Origin: Bacillota bacterium | GTDB taxonomy: Bacteria > Bacillota > Clostridia > Oscillospirales > Ruminococcaceae | Direction: 5' to 3' | DNA: 64,000 bases | NCBI GenBank assembly: GCA_023412215.1 | Contig: JAEYNX010000025.1 | Coordinates: forward strand, 310,001 to 374,000 | Shown here: positions 52,522 to 60,526 of the stretch, one piece after another | How positions within the stretch are numbered: the stretch's first letter is position 1 | How the letters are laid out: the number at the start of each line of letters is the position of its first letter | Notes under the pieces: model-generated | What the model saw: the letters and a program-made list of their open reading frames with translations, nothing else | The model's database searches: none | What the model was told of the DNA's origin: nothing | Program-made: the position numbers and the translations under genes

Positions 52522-53517
52522 ATGAAGCCCGATAAAATCTACTACGAACCGAATGCTTTAACCTACGAGCTGGGGCGCATGCTGCAGGAAAAATACAGTG
52601 ACGTCCCTTGGGTGCCCATTGAAAGCCACAATAACATCGAACAACTGCGTCAAAGCCCCAACAGCGCCTTCGCCGCCATGAAACGGCACATCATAATCGG
52701 GGTGCGCAAAACCCATAAGTATGTGCCCAACCATAAATCATCTGATTTCTTGGTGCCCTACACCTCGTCGGGGTGCAGCGCGATGTGCCTTTACTGCTAT
52801 CTGGTGTGCAACTACAACAAATGCTCCTACCTGCGCCTGTTTGTAAACCGCGAGCAGATGCTGGGCAAGCTGATTAAAACCGCAGGCGAGGCTGACCGTG
52901 AGCTTACCTTCGAGATCGGCAGCAACAGCGACCTTGTACTGGAGAACGATATTACCGGCAACCTGCCGTGGACTATCGAGCAGTTTGGGAAAGGCGAGCG
53001 CGGATTTATCACCTTTCCAACAAAGTTTGCCGATATCGGGCCGCTGCTAAGCCTTTCGCACCGCGGCAGAACGGTGGTGCGTATGAGCGTAAACCCGCAG
53101 GATGTGATCACGCGCGTGGAGTTCGGCACTGCCGCGCTGAAGGCGCGCATCGCCGCCATCAACGAGCTGTGCGAGGCGGGATACCGCTGCGGGCTGCTGA
53201 TAGCGCCCGTGGTGCTGCTGGATGGCTGGCAGAGGCTTTACACCGAGCTGCTGGACCTGCTCGAGGCAGCGCTTAGCGAGAAGATGAAGCGGGAGATGTT
53301 TATAGAGATTATCTTCATGACCTACAGCTTCGTTCACCGCGCCATCAACAACGAGGCCTTCCCGAACGCGGTAGAGCTGTACGACGAGCGCTTAATGACG
53401 GGGCGCGGCAGGGGCAAATACTGCTACAGCAACGCCGCACGCGCAGAGGGCGAGGCGCTGTTCAACCGCGAAATTGAAAGGCGGTTCGGCACCGGGAGGA
53501 TTCTTTATATTTCTTAA
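52522..53517 (+). CDS. splB: Spore photoproduct lyase
   Basis: 331 residues. The radical SAM motif is CSAMCLYCYL (C-x3-C-x2-C), preceded by VPYTSSGCS. The ELTFEIGSNSDLVLENDITG segment and the later VRMSVNPQDVITRVEFGT match the SPL barrel. The enzyme reverses the thymine photoproduct formed in UV-irradiated spore DNA during germination. AAAGGGGG is seven bases before the ATG. Confidence 0.95.
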   Translation: MKPDKIYYEPNALTYELGRMLQEKYSDVPWVPIESHNNIEQLRQSPNSAFAAMKRHIIIGVRKTHKYVPNHKSSDFLVPYTSSGCSAMCLYCYLVCNYNKCSYLRLFVNREQMLGKLIKTAGEADRELTFEIGSNSDLVLENDITGNLPWTIEQFGKGERGFITFPTKFADIGPLLSLSHRGRTVVRMSVNPQDVITRVEFGTAALKARIAAINELCEAGYRCGLLIAPVVLLDGWQRLYTELLDLLEAALSEKMKREMFIEIIFMTYSFVHRAINNEAFPNAVELYDERLMTGRGRGKYCYSNAARAEGEALFNREIERRFGTGRILYIS

Positions 53518-53553
53518 AGAATCGACGCATTGTAGCACTCTTTTTGCTTTTTG

Positions 53554-53562
53554 CATAGGATA
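53554..53562 (+). promoter_or_regulatory. Putative sigma-K/E -10 element of the repeat-peptide gene
   Basis: CATAGGATA fits CATAnnnTA; CAC lies 15 bases upstream (53536-53538). If real, transcription starts near 53570, which excludes the in-frame ATG at 53567 as a start. Confidence 0.4.
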
Positions 53563-53611
53563 AAACATGGCAAAGACTATGCTACTACAAAAAAGGAATG
53601 GAAGTGCGACT

Positions 53612-53725
53612 ATGTGTTGTTTTAGAGGGCGCCGCTTCGGATTCTTCGGAGGCTGCGGATTCCGTGGAGGCTGCGGTTTCTTCGGAGGCTGTGGGCGTTT
53701 TCGCCGTTGCGGACGGTTCTGGTAA
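53612..53725 (+). CDS. 37-residue Cys/Gly/Phe/Arg hexapeptide-repeat protein
   Basis: MCCFRGRRFGFFGGC begins a peptide made only of C, F, G, R plus terminal W. From residue 10 it has period-six repeats: GFFGGC, GFRGGC, GFFGGC, GRFRRC, then GRFW, placing cysteines at 15, 21, 27 and 33. GGAAG is seven bases before ATG 53612, and a 10-bp terminator follows at once (53734-53757), so it is a complete transcription unit. An in-frame ATG at 53567 would add 15 residues. Its place after splB and the sigma-K-like box suggest a cross-linkable spore coat peptide. I recognise no family. Confidence 0.65.
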   Translation: MCCFRGRRFGFFGGCGFRGGCGFFGGCGRFRRCGRFW

Positions 53726-53733
53726 CACAATCC

Positions 53734-53766
53734 GGGCTTGCATAAAGATGCGAGCCCACTTTTATT
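53734..53766 (+). terminator. Intrinsic terminator of the repeat-peptide gene
   Basis: GGGCTTGCAT-AAAG-ATGCGAGCCC, ten pairs with one G-T, followed by ACTTTTATT. Confidence 0.8.
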
Positions 53767-53860
53767 CCGAAAACGCGATTTTAGCTGTTTGAAAACAGCG
53801 GCGAAGGTTGTCCCGGCACGATTGATAAGCACAGCTTTAGCAGGCAACTGTTTCATAAAT

Positions 53861-53901
53861 ATAAAAAAACCACTGTCGAAACAAGAGCCGACAGCGGTTT
53901 T
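53861..53901 (-). terminator. Intrinsic terminator of the three-gene hypothetical cluster
   Basis: AAACCGCTGTCGG/CGACAGTGGTTT on the minus strand followed by a seven-T run. Confidence 0.8.
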
Positions 53902-53910
53902 GCTTTGGGG

Positions 53911-54576
53911 TTAAAACATGATATAAAGCAGGGCCAGCATGAGCATACGGTCGCTGCCTTCTTCGGTAAGCAGTACAAGGAGCAGTCCTCCTATAATCAA
54001 AACGTCGCGGTCGATATCGATGTCACCCAAAAACGGAATGTTAATCTTGGTGCTGAAGCCCTGAGCGTCGTTGCTTTCGGCAAGCGGCGGGGCCTCGGCG
54101 TACCCTTCCTTGGGCGGCGGTGTATCGTTATATCGTCTTTCTTCAGCTTTGGGCTGCTCGTAGGTGTAGCCAAAGCCGCTCGGAGAAGCTACCGGGTTGT
54201 TTTGCGGCGCACGGCGGTTTGGAGTAAAACGCTGCGCGGTACCCTGGCGGTTATTCGGCCGGTTCTGCGCGGTGTTCCTCGGCGCTGCCGGAGCGCCCTG
54301 CCGTATGGTCTGGCCCGTCGGACGGGCGTTTGGGGCTATCGGCGGTTCACGCTGCGGGTAGATATGCTTTCCGTCCCTGATGATCCGCCCGCAACGCGGG
54401 CAGCGCTCCTCTTTTACAGGCTGCTGCACCGGCTGCCCGCTGCTCCATCCGCCCCTTTCAGCGCTCACGCCCGCGGCCGGCACTGCCGCGCGGCGCTGCA
54501 TCTCTTTGGCTTCATTGATAGCCTCCTGTTTCATGCGCATAAAGTCGTATTCGGTATATCCTGCCTTGTTCCACAT
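53911..54576 (-). CDS. Hypothetical protein with CPxCG motif and C-terminal membrane segment
   Basis: 221 residues. A helical start (YDFMRMKQEAINEAKEMQRR) is followed by one CPRCGR zinc-ribbon half, then about 100 residues rich in N, Q, P and R, and finally NIPFLGDIDIDRDVLIIGGL with a short hydrophobic end. The layout suggests a membrane-tethered, mostly disordered protein. Together with the next two genes it forms a minus-strand unit placed among sporulation genes. Family not recognised beyond that. Confidence 0.7.
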   Translation of the reverse strand: MWNKAGYTEYDFMRMKQEAINEAKEMQRRAAVPAAGVSAERGGWSSGQPVQQPVKEERCPRCGRIIRDGKHIYPQREPPIAPNARPTGQTIRQGAPAAPRNTAQNRPNNRQGTAQRFTPNRRAPQNNPVASPSGFGYTYEQPKAEERRYNDTPPPKEGYAEAPPLAESNDAQGFSTKINIPFLGDIDIDRDVLIIGGLLLVLLTEEGSDRMLMLALLYIMF

Positions 54577-54618
54577 GGCAGCCCTCTCCCCCCGCCGATT
54601 CCACTGTTGCTATGCCGC

Positions 54619-55080
54619 CTACCTTTTGCCGAAAAGGTCGCCTAAAAGCCCGCTCTCCTGAACAAGCGGCAGGATGGCGATCAGCTTCATCATCTGTATC
54701 GCCTCATCTACCTTGCCCTGCCGTTTGTCCGAAAGCAAGGGTTTGAGTGCCAACAGCAGGCGGGTGTTGTCGTCCCCGCCGCTGCCGGAATAGGCCTTAA
54801 GCAATCGCAGGACCTTGGACATGTCGATATTGCCAAACAGGTCTCCCAAGCCGCCCAGCGGGTCGCCCCCGCCGTTATTTTGAGGTGCCCGGTAAGTATC
54901 GTTTCGCGAGGAGGAGCTCCCGCCGTCTCCCCCGCCCTGCGAGAACATAGCGCCGAGCGCGGAAAGGTCCGGCCCGCCGTCAGAACCGCCCACGCCCAAC
55001 ATGTCGGCCATCTGTTTGATACGGTTTAATCCATCCTCACTGTTGAGCAGGTCGTTAATCTTTTGGGCGATATCATCCAC
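54619..55080 (-). CDS. Hypothetical protein with Gly/Ser-rich linker
   Basis: 153 residues: a helical N-terminus (MDDIAQKINDLLNSEDGLNR), a glycine/serine/asparagine-rich centre, and a helical C-terminus with LRLLKAYSGSGGDDNTRLLL and KVDEAIQMMKLIAILPLVQE. Similar small helical proteins occur next to the CPxCG type gene in spore-forming Clostridia as far as I recall, but the function is unknown. It lies 42 bases before the gene above. Confidence 0.7.
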   Translation of the reverse strand: MDDIAQKINDLLNSEDGLNRIKQMADMLGVGGSDGGPDLSALGAMFSQGGGDGGSSSSRNDTYRAPQNNGGGDPLGGLGDLFGNIDMSKVLRLLKAYSGSGGDDNTRLLLALKPLLSDKRQGKVDEAIQMMKLIAILPLVQESGLLGDLFGKR

Positions 55081-55113
55081 GGCGCCACCCCCTTTGCACT
55101 GCCCGGATTTATC

Positions 55114-55413
55114 CTAGCGTCTGCCCGTCTGAGCCCCGCCGGCGTTTTGGTTTACCGCATTCTTTCCGTTTATAATAGTACTTATGTTATTGCGCACTTC
55201 CGGGCTGGTTATAATCTTCTCGACCATCGAAGGATTGCTTACCACGTTCTCAAGCTTTTTTGCATCCTCCGTACTGAGGTTCTTTACCACATTGTCAAAG
55301 GAGCCGTCCTCCAGCTTGCTGCGCAGGGTATTGGGCGACATCCCCATCTTCTTGGATACAATATTGATAAGCAAATTGAGCTTATCGTCCGATACCTCGT
55401 TGTTTGAAGCCAA
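55114..55413 (-). CDS. Hypothetical small helical protein
   Basis: 99 residues, charged and helical, starting MASNNEVSDDKLNLLINIVS, then KKMGMSPNTLRSKLEDGSFD and LSTEDAKKLENVVSNPSMVE, with an asparagine/glycine-rich end. The repeated short helices ending in NxxSMVEKIIxSPEVRxxI resemble a helix-turn-helix adaptor rather than an enzyme. First gene of the three-gene unit, 33 bases before the next. Confidence 0.7.
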   Translation of the reverse strand: MASNNEVSDDKLNLLINIVSKKMGMSPNTLRSKLEDGSFDNVVKNLSTEDAKKLENVVSNPSMVEKIITSPEVRNNISTIINGKNAVNQNAGGAQTGRR

Positions 55414-55554
55414 ATTGTATCACCTCACACTTGAACTCTAACTAATCTTTATGATACAGTAAAGGGAAATAGAATCGCACGAATTCCTGTTTAAACGACA
55501 ACGTTTATTTTGGTATATGTAGCGGGAAAGAGTACTTAACGGAGGCAGGGCTTA

Positions 55555-56031
55555 ATGAGAATTATCGTGATTTCCGACACCCACCGCAGCTACCGCGCGC
55601 TGCGCGAGATCGTGGAGAAGCACGAGAAGGACGGAGACCTGTTCTTGTTTGCCGGGGACGGCGAGCGGGAGCTTGAGGATATTAGGGATGAGTTTGTAAA
55701 CAAGACCTTTGTTGCGGTGCGCGGCAACTGCGATTTCGCGTCGCTGGAAAAGGCAAGCCGCATCGTCGTGGCGGGAGACACTAAGATATTCATGACGCAC
55801 GGGGATCTGTACGGCGTAAAGGCCGGTACGGCGAGGATACTCTCAGCCGCCAAAGAGAACGGCGCGAAGATTGCGGTGTACGGCCATACCCATGTGGCTT
55901 ATACAGCGTTCGAAGACGGCGTCTACCTGCTGAACCCCGGCAGCGCAGCACAGCCGCGGGCGGGTAAACCAAGCTATGGGATTATCGACATCACCGCGGG
56001 CGGCATCGTGCCCTTTGTGGTGGAGCTGTAA
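55555..56031 (+). CDS. Metallophosphoesterase, YfcE/MJ0936 family
   Basis: 158 residues. Metal ligands appear in VISDTHRSY, FAGDGERE (GD), VRGNCD, MTHGDLYG and YGHTHVAY, the five blocks of the calcineurin-like fold. These small enzymes hydrolyse phosphodiesters or phosphomonoesters with two metals; the natural substrate is unknown. It is 18 bases upstream of birA and likely cotranscribed. Confidence 0.9.
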   Translation: MRIIVISDTHRSYRALREIVEKHEKDGDLFLFAGDGERELEDIRDEFVNKTFVAVRGNCDFASLEKASRIVVAGDTKIFMTHGDLYGVKAGTARILSAAKENGAKIAVYGHTHVAYTAFEDGVYLLNPGSAAQPRAGKPSYGIIDITAGGIVPFVVEL

Positions 56032-56049
56032 CCGAAAAGGGGGGAAAGA

Positions 56050-56844
56050 ATGATGCAGACAGTCCTGAAAGACCTTACCACCAAAGACCTTGGCAAAACC
56101 TTTTTTTACTTTGAGGAGGTGTCGTCTACCAACGACTACCTAAAGGAGAACGGGCAAGGCCTGCCGCACGGCACCGCGGTCGTGGCCCTGCGACAGTTTG
56201 CGGGGAAAGGGCGAACCGGACGAAAATGGGAGGATACGGCGGAGGGCGGGGCGGCGAAATCGCTCGCACTCTCGGTGCTATTAAAACCGCCCACGGTTTA
56301 TCATACTCCGATGCTGCCGCTTGTGTGCGGGCTTGCGGTAAAAAAAGCGCTGATGACCGCCGCGGGGGCTGTAGGAAGCATTAAATGGCCCAACGATATT
56401 GTGATAAACGGCAGAAAGGTGTGCGGCATCCTGTGCGAGGGCGCGGTTGCGGGCGAGCAGGTGTTTACCGTCTGCGGCATAGGGGTAAACCTGCTGGAGA
56501 CACGAGACGATTTTAACAAGGTGAACCTGCCCCACGCCACCTCGGTTTACGCGGAGACCGGGCGGCGGTGCGAGGTGCTGCAAATGGCCGCAGCTGTTTT
56601 AAACGCGCTGGAGGGGTACTATGAGCGGTTTATTCTAAGCGGCTTTGACGGCCTGATGGAGGATTACCGCGAGGCCTGTATCACATTGGGCAGCGAGGTA
56701 ACGGTGCTGCAGGACGGTATCCAGCAAAACGGCACCGCGGTGGATATCGCCCCCGACGGCGCGTTGCTGGTGAATATCGAGGGTAAGCTCCGGGCCATAC
56801 ACGCGGGCGAGGCCTCGGTGCGCGGCCTCTACGGATATGTATAG
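56050..56844 (+). CDS. birA: Biotin--[acetyl-CoA-carboxylase] ligase
   Basis: 264 residues. Biotin and AMP sites are visible as SSTNDYLKE, GKGRTGRKWEDT, SIKWPNDIVINGRKVCGILCEG and the C-terminal SH3-like domain. The DNA-binding N-terminal domain of regulatory BirA is absent, so it is a pure ligase. It attaches biotin to carboxylase carrier lysines. Tandem ATGs at 56050 and 56053 follow AGGGGGG. Confidence 0.92.
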   Translation: MMQTVLKDLTTKDLGKTFFYFEEVSSTNDYLKENGQGLPHGTAVVALRQFAGKGRTGRKWEDTAEGGAAKSLALSVLLKPPTVYHTPMLPLVCGLAVKKALMTAAGAVGSIKWPNDIVINGRKVCGILCEGAVAGEQVFTVCGIGVNLLETRDDFNKVNLPHATSVYAETGRRCEVLQMAAAVLNALEGYYERFILSGFDGLMEDYREACITLGSEVTVLQDGIQQNGTAVDIAPDGALLVNIEGKLRAIHAGEASVRGLYGYV

Positions 56845-56952
56845 CAGGTAACAGTGAAAATGAGATAGCTACGCAAAATACCCCCACTGTCACGCGGCGA
56901 GGGCCGTATGGCTGCGGGGGCATTATTCATCTGCTTTTACAAAACGAGGCGG

Positions 56953-57144
56953 CTACTCCTCTACGGTGATAACTGAAACGGGGCATCCTTCCTGCGCCTC
57001 TACAGCGCGTTCCTCCGCATCCTTGGGTACCTCCTCCTGATACACCTCGGCAACGCCGTCATCGGCCATTCTGAAAACCTCGGGGCAGGTTTCGGGGCAC
57101 AGCCCGCAGGAGATGCAGCCGCTTCTGTCAAGAAATGCTTTCAT
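56953..57144 (-). CDS. Single-cluster 4Fe-4S ferredoxin
   Basis: 63 residues from ATG 57144, which follows AGAGGAA; longer frames upstream lack a site. The cluster motif is CISCGLCPETCP (C-x2-C-x2-C with the third-block C-x3-C form), and a distal cysteine lies in QEGCPVSVI. The protein is acidic, as usual for low-potential one-cluster ferredoxins of Firmicutes. Monocistronic. Confidence 0.9.
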   Translation of the reverse strand: MKAFLDRSGCISCGLCPETCPEVFRMADDGVAEVYQEEVPKDAEERAVEAQEGCPVSVITVEE

Positions 57145-57357
57145 ACACGTTCCTCTTTTCCGGCTTGAATACAGCCAACTTTGATTGGTAGTATTCTTGC
57201 CAAAAGCAGGGGGTTTATACCTTGGACGCCACGCGCGTATCACCGAATTCCGGCGATGCGGTTCGCGTTTGCCGCAGCCAGTCGATAATCACTGAAAGCG
57301 CCGGCCCGAGCAGCCACGGGTCTTCCCCGCTGCACATCGCCCTTTTTGTTCATCGAA

Positions 57358-57387
57358 TTGACACGCTTAGCTAAATTGTGCTAAACT
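57358..57387 (+). promoter_or_regulatory. Promoter of the HD-GYP gene
   Basis: TTGACA (57358-57363), 18 bases, TAAACT (57382-57387), about 55 bases before the start codon. Confidence 0.55.
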
Positions 57388-57441
57388 TCTTATATAAAAT
57401 ATGTCTGCTGACGTAATTGCCAAACACCGGAGAATGAAACG

Positions 57442-58704
57442 ATGGATACAATCTGCATCAATCTTTTTGACATACTCACCTGCCTTTCGGGCGCCATAGA
57501 CCTTGCGCGGCCGGAGCTTGCCGACCACCACCATCAGGTGGCGTATCTGGCCTACCGGCTGGCGGAGGAGATGGGTCTTTCTACTCCCCAGCAGCGGCAT
57601 GTACTGATTGCGGGGATGGTGCACGACATCGGAGCCTTTTCGGTAAACGAGCGCCTTTCGCTCATCGAAAATGAGCCGGTTACGGTAAACGGCCACGCCT
57701 TTAGCGGCGCAAGGCTGCTGGGGGAATGCGGCCCGTTTGCAGAGGTAGCCGAGACGGTGCGCTACCATCACCTGCCATGGAACCACGGCGCCGGTGCCGT
57801 TTTTCTGGGCAAGGCTGTGCCACAGACAAGCCACCTGCTGCACCTGGCCGACCGCACCTGTGTGCTGATTAACCGCAAGACCAACGTGCTGTCGCAGATA
57901 ACAGGTATTATGGATACCATCCGCGAGAAGGCGGACGGCGTATTTAACCCGCGAATGGTAAAAGCTTTGGAGGCACTCGCCAAAAAGGAGTACATCTGGC
58001 TGGAGCTTACCTATAAGGCACCGCTTGCGTATATTGCCGATATGTCGCCCTTCGGGGTGATGCGGCTCACCCTTGATGAGCTGGTAAACGTCGCCGAGAT
58101 GTTCTCGCAGGTGGTGGATTTTCGCAGCCGCTTTACCGCCACCCACTCCGCTGGCGTGGCAAAGACCGCGGAAAAGCTGGCGGAGCTGATGGGCTTTTCG
58201 GCAAACGAGTGCCGCATGATGCTGACCGCGGGCTACCTGCACGACCTCGGCAAGCTCGCCGTGGGCAACGACGTTTTGGAAAAGCCCTCGGCGCTCAGCA
58301 CACGCGAGTTTGACATCATGCGCAGCCACACCTTTTATACCTACCGCCTTTTAGAGCAGATCAAGGGCTTTGAAACCATCAACCAGTGGGCTTCGTTCCA
58401 CCACGAGCGCCTTGACGGGCGCGGGTACCCCTTCCACCTGACGGACGAGAACCTGCCGCTCGGCTCTAAGGTGATGGCGGTTGCGGATGTCTTTTCGGCG
58501 ATTACCGAACACCGCCCCTACCGCAAGGGCATGGAAAAGGCTCAGGTGGTAAGCGTACTGCAAAACATGGCGGAGAAGCGCGCCATCAGCGCCAGCGTGG
58601 TAGCGGTGGTGCTGGAGCACTTTGACCAGCTTACCGACATCTGCCTTCATGCGGAGTATCAGGCAGAGGAGCGTTACCAGCGCTTTTGTGCGGAGGCGGG
58701 CTGA
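57442..58704 (+). CDS. Tandem HD / HD-GYP domain protein, probable c-di-GMP phosphodiesterase
   Basis: 420 residues with two HD domains. The first has HHHQVAYLAYRLAEEM, AGMVHDIGAFSV and YHHLPW. The second (from about residue 220) has THSAGVAKTAEKLAELMGFS, GYLHDLGKLAV, SHTFYTYRLL and FHHERLDGRGYP, the full HD-GYP signature with intact GYP. It most likely hydrolyses cyclic di-GMP. No receiver or membrane sensor is attached, so input may come through the first HD domain. Confidence 0.87.
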   Translation: MDTICINLFDILTCLSGAIDLARPELADHHHQVAYLAYRLAEEMGLSTPQQRHVLIAGMVHDIGAFSVNERLSLIENEPVTVNGHAFSGARLLGECGPFAEVAETVRYHHLPWNHGAGAVFLGKAVPQTSHLLHLADRTCVLINRKTNVLSQITGIMDTIREKADGVFNPRMVKALEALAKKEYIWLELTYKAPLAYIADMSPFGVMRLTLDELVNVAEMFSQVVDFRSRFTATHSAGVAKTAEKLAELMGFSANECRMMLTAGYLHDLGKLAVGNDVLEKPSALSTREFDIMRSHTFYTYRLLEQIKGFETINQWASFHHERLDGRGYPFHLTDENLPLGSKVMAVADVFSAITEHRPYRKGMEKAQVVSVLQNMAEKRAISASVVAVVLEHFDQLTDICLHAEYQAEERYQRFCAEAG

Positions 58705-58764
58705 GCACATGCGGCCCCGGGTGGATATTAAAAACGGAATAGCCTTTAGAAAATCATCCTGTCG

Positions 58765-58797
58765 AATCAACCGAACGGTTGATTTCTTTTTTTGTCT
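58765..58797 (+). terminator. Intrinsic terminator after the HD-GYP gene
   Basis: AATCAACC-GAAC-GGTTGATT followed by TCTTTTTTTGTC. Confidence 0.9.
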
Positions 58798-58833
58798 TTT
58801 CTCCTAAAATAGGTGGCAAGGAGATGATATGAG

Positions 58834-59772
58834 ATGAATAAATTACTTACGGTCGAAAAGCTGGAGAAAAGCTACAAGGATAAACAGGTGATTCACGGCA
58901 TCAGCTTTGAGGTGAACAAGGGCGAAATACTCTGCTTCTTAGGCCCGAACGGTGCCGGAAAAACCACCACCATCAACATTCTGACAGGGGCGCTCGGCAG
59001 CGACGCAGGAAAGATTGAAGGCAGCGACGGCAGCATTGCCAAAAGCCTCACCCGCTTAAAAAGCCGCCTCGGGGTGGTTCCGCAAGACCTCGCCCTCTAC
59101 GAGGACCTTACCGCCATGCAGAACGTGCGCTTCTTCGCCTCACTGTACGGGCTAAGGGGTGAGAAGTTAAAGGAGCAGTGCGACGAGGCGCTGGAATTCA
59201 CGGGCCTTTCGGATAAGGCAAACGACAAGGTAAGCACCTTCTCGGGCGGTATGAAGCGCAGATTAAACATCGCGTGTGCCATCGCCCACCGCCCCGAGCT
59301 GTTGATTATGGACGAGCCGACGGTGGGTATCGACCCGCAGTCGCGCAACCACATCCTAAGCTCCATCAAGCAACTGCGCAGCGGCGGCATGACCATCCTC
59401 TACACCACGCACTACATGGAGGAAGTAGAGGAGATCTCCACCCGCATCATCATCATGGATAACGGCAAGATCATCGCGAGCGGCACCAAGGAGCAGCTCA
59501 AAGAGAGCATCGAGAACGAGCGGCAGTTCTTTATCGAGTATGAGTGCGTAAAACCCCTGAGCACCGACGAGTTCTATAGAATCGAAGGCGTCAAAAAGGT
59601 TACGATCAACGGCGGGCTGCTCGAAATCACCACCCTCAAGGGCATTGAGAACCTCGACCGCATCATCGCGGCGCTGATCAGTGTGGGGGCTAAAATCAAC
59701 AATATCTCCTGCCGCACGGCGAGCCTTGAAACGGTGTTTTTAAAGCTCACCGGAAAATCGCTTAGAGATTAG
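58834..59772 (+). CDS. ABC transporter ATPase (ABC-2 export type)
   Basis: 312 residues. Walker A GPNGAGKTTTINIL, signature TFSGGMKRRLNIACAIA, Walker B LLIMDEPTVGIDPQ, switch YTTHYMEEVE. The long C-terminal extension (~80 residues) is usual in the drug, lantibiotic and polysaccharide exporter subgroup. It is followed by two permeases in one operon, making an ATPase with a heterodimeric membrane pair. Confidence 0.92.
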   Translation: MNKLLTVEKLEKSYKDKQVIHGISFEVNKGEILCFLGPNGAGKTTTINILTGALGSDAGKIEGSDGSIAKSLTRLKSRLGVVPQDLALYEDLTAMQNVRFFASLYGLRGEKLKEQCDEALEFTGLSDKANDKVSTFSGGMKRRLNIACAIAHRPELLIMDEPTVGIDPQSRNHILSSIKQLRSGGMTILYTTHYMEEVEEISTRIIIMDNGKIIASGTKEQLKESIENERQFFIEYECVKPLSTDEFYRIEGVKKVTINGGLLEITTLKGIENLDRIIAALISVGAKINNISCRTASLETVFLKLTGKSLRD

Positions 59773-59785
59773 GAGGGGAAACGCC

Positions 59786-60526
59786 ATGTATAGATTCAGA
59801 CAGATTTTTAAGATGGACCTGCTCAACCTTGTTACAAACCCCATGTGGCTGTTTTACAACATCGGGTTCCCCCTGCTGCTCACCCTGATCCTCGGCTTTT
59901 TAAACAGCGGCGCCTATGGCGGGGCAATCAACGCCTACGATTATTACGGTGTCGCCATGCTCATCTTCGCCGTTTTTAATACCGCCACCATCGCCGCCAA
60001 CAGTTTTATGGAGGAGCGCATCAAAAGCCCCAACCTGCGGCTGGTGCACTCCCCTATCCCCGCCTTCTATATCCACCTTTCAAAGCTGCTGGCCACCTTC
60101 GTTTTTTCGTTTACCTGCCACCTGCTGGTGGCGGTGATGCTGAGCCTGACGGCGGGCGTAAGCTACAGCGCGCAGATCGGCCTGATGCTCGCGCTGCTGC
60201 TTTTAAGCGAATTCTTCGCCTCGGCGCTTGGCGTTATGCTCTGCTGTGCCTGCAAGAGCGAGAACCTCGCCAACCAGATACTGAGCTTTGTCATCACCAT
60301 GTTCGCCATTTTAGGCGGGCTGTTCTTCCCCCTGGACGGGTACGGTGCCGCCATTGAGAAGCTCAGCTACCTCTCCCCCGTAAAGTGGGTGCTCACCGCC
60401 TCGTTCCAGATGATCTACGACGGCAACAACGCGCTGTTCCTGCCCGCCATGCTGGTGCTCGCGGCCCTTTCCGCCTTGTCGGTATTCTTATGCGTAAGGC
60501 TCTTTAGAACGGAGGATTACTTATGA
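59786..60526 (+). CDS. ABC-2 type transporter permease
   Basis: 246 residues, six hydrophobic segments, starting MYRFRQIFKMDLLNLVTNPM. The ABC-2 signature region is SENLANQILSFVITMFAILGGLFFPLDG. It overlaps the next permease by four bases, so the two are coupled. Substrate unknown. Confidence 0.88.
   Translation: MYRFRQIFKMDLLNLVTNPMWLFYNIGFPLLLTLILGFLNSGAYGGAINAYDYYGVAMLIFAVFNTATIAANSFMEERIKSPNLRLVHSPIPAFYIHLSKLLATFVFSFTCHLLVAVMLSLTAGVSYSAQIGLMLALLLLSEFFASALGVMLCCACKSENLANQILSFVITMFAILGGLFFPLDGYGAAIEKLSYLSPVKWVLTASFQMIYDGNNALFLPAMLVLAALSALSVFLCVRLFRTEDYL

Noticed and set aside
53598..53792. 64-codon acidic Ala/Ser frame overlapping the repeat peptide
   Set aside because: It is the other-frame shadow of the GGC-rich repeats and has no ribosome-binding site; the 37-residue frame has both site and terminator.
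53905..54645. Long plus-strand open frame opposite the CPxCG protein
   Set aside because: Arg/Ala/Leu-rich antisense of a GC-rich gene without a ribosome-binding site; the minus-strand gene has a terminator and operon context.
57367..58329. 320-codon open frame opposite the HD-GYP gene
   Set aside because: Antisense shadow with His/Gln-rich noise; the HD motifs are on the other strand.
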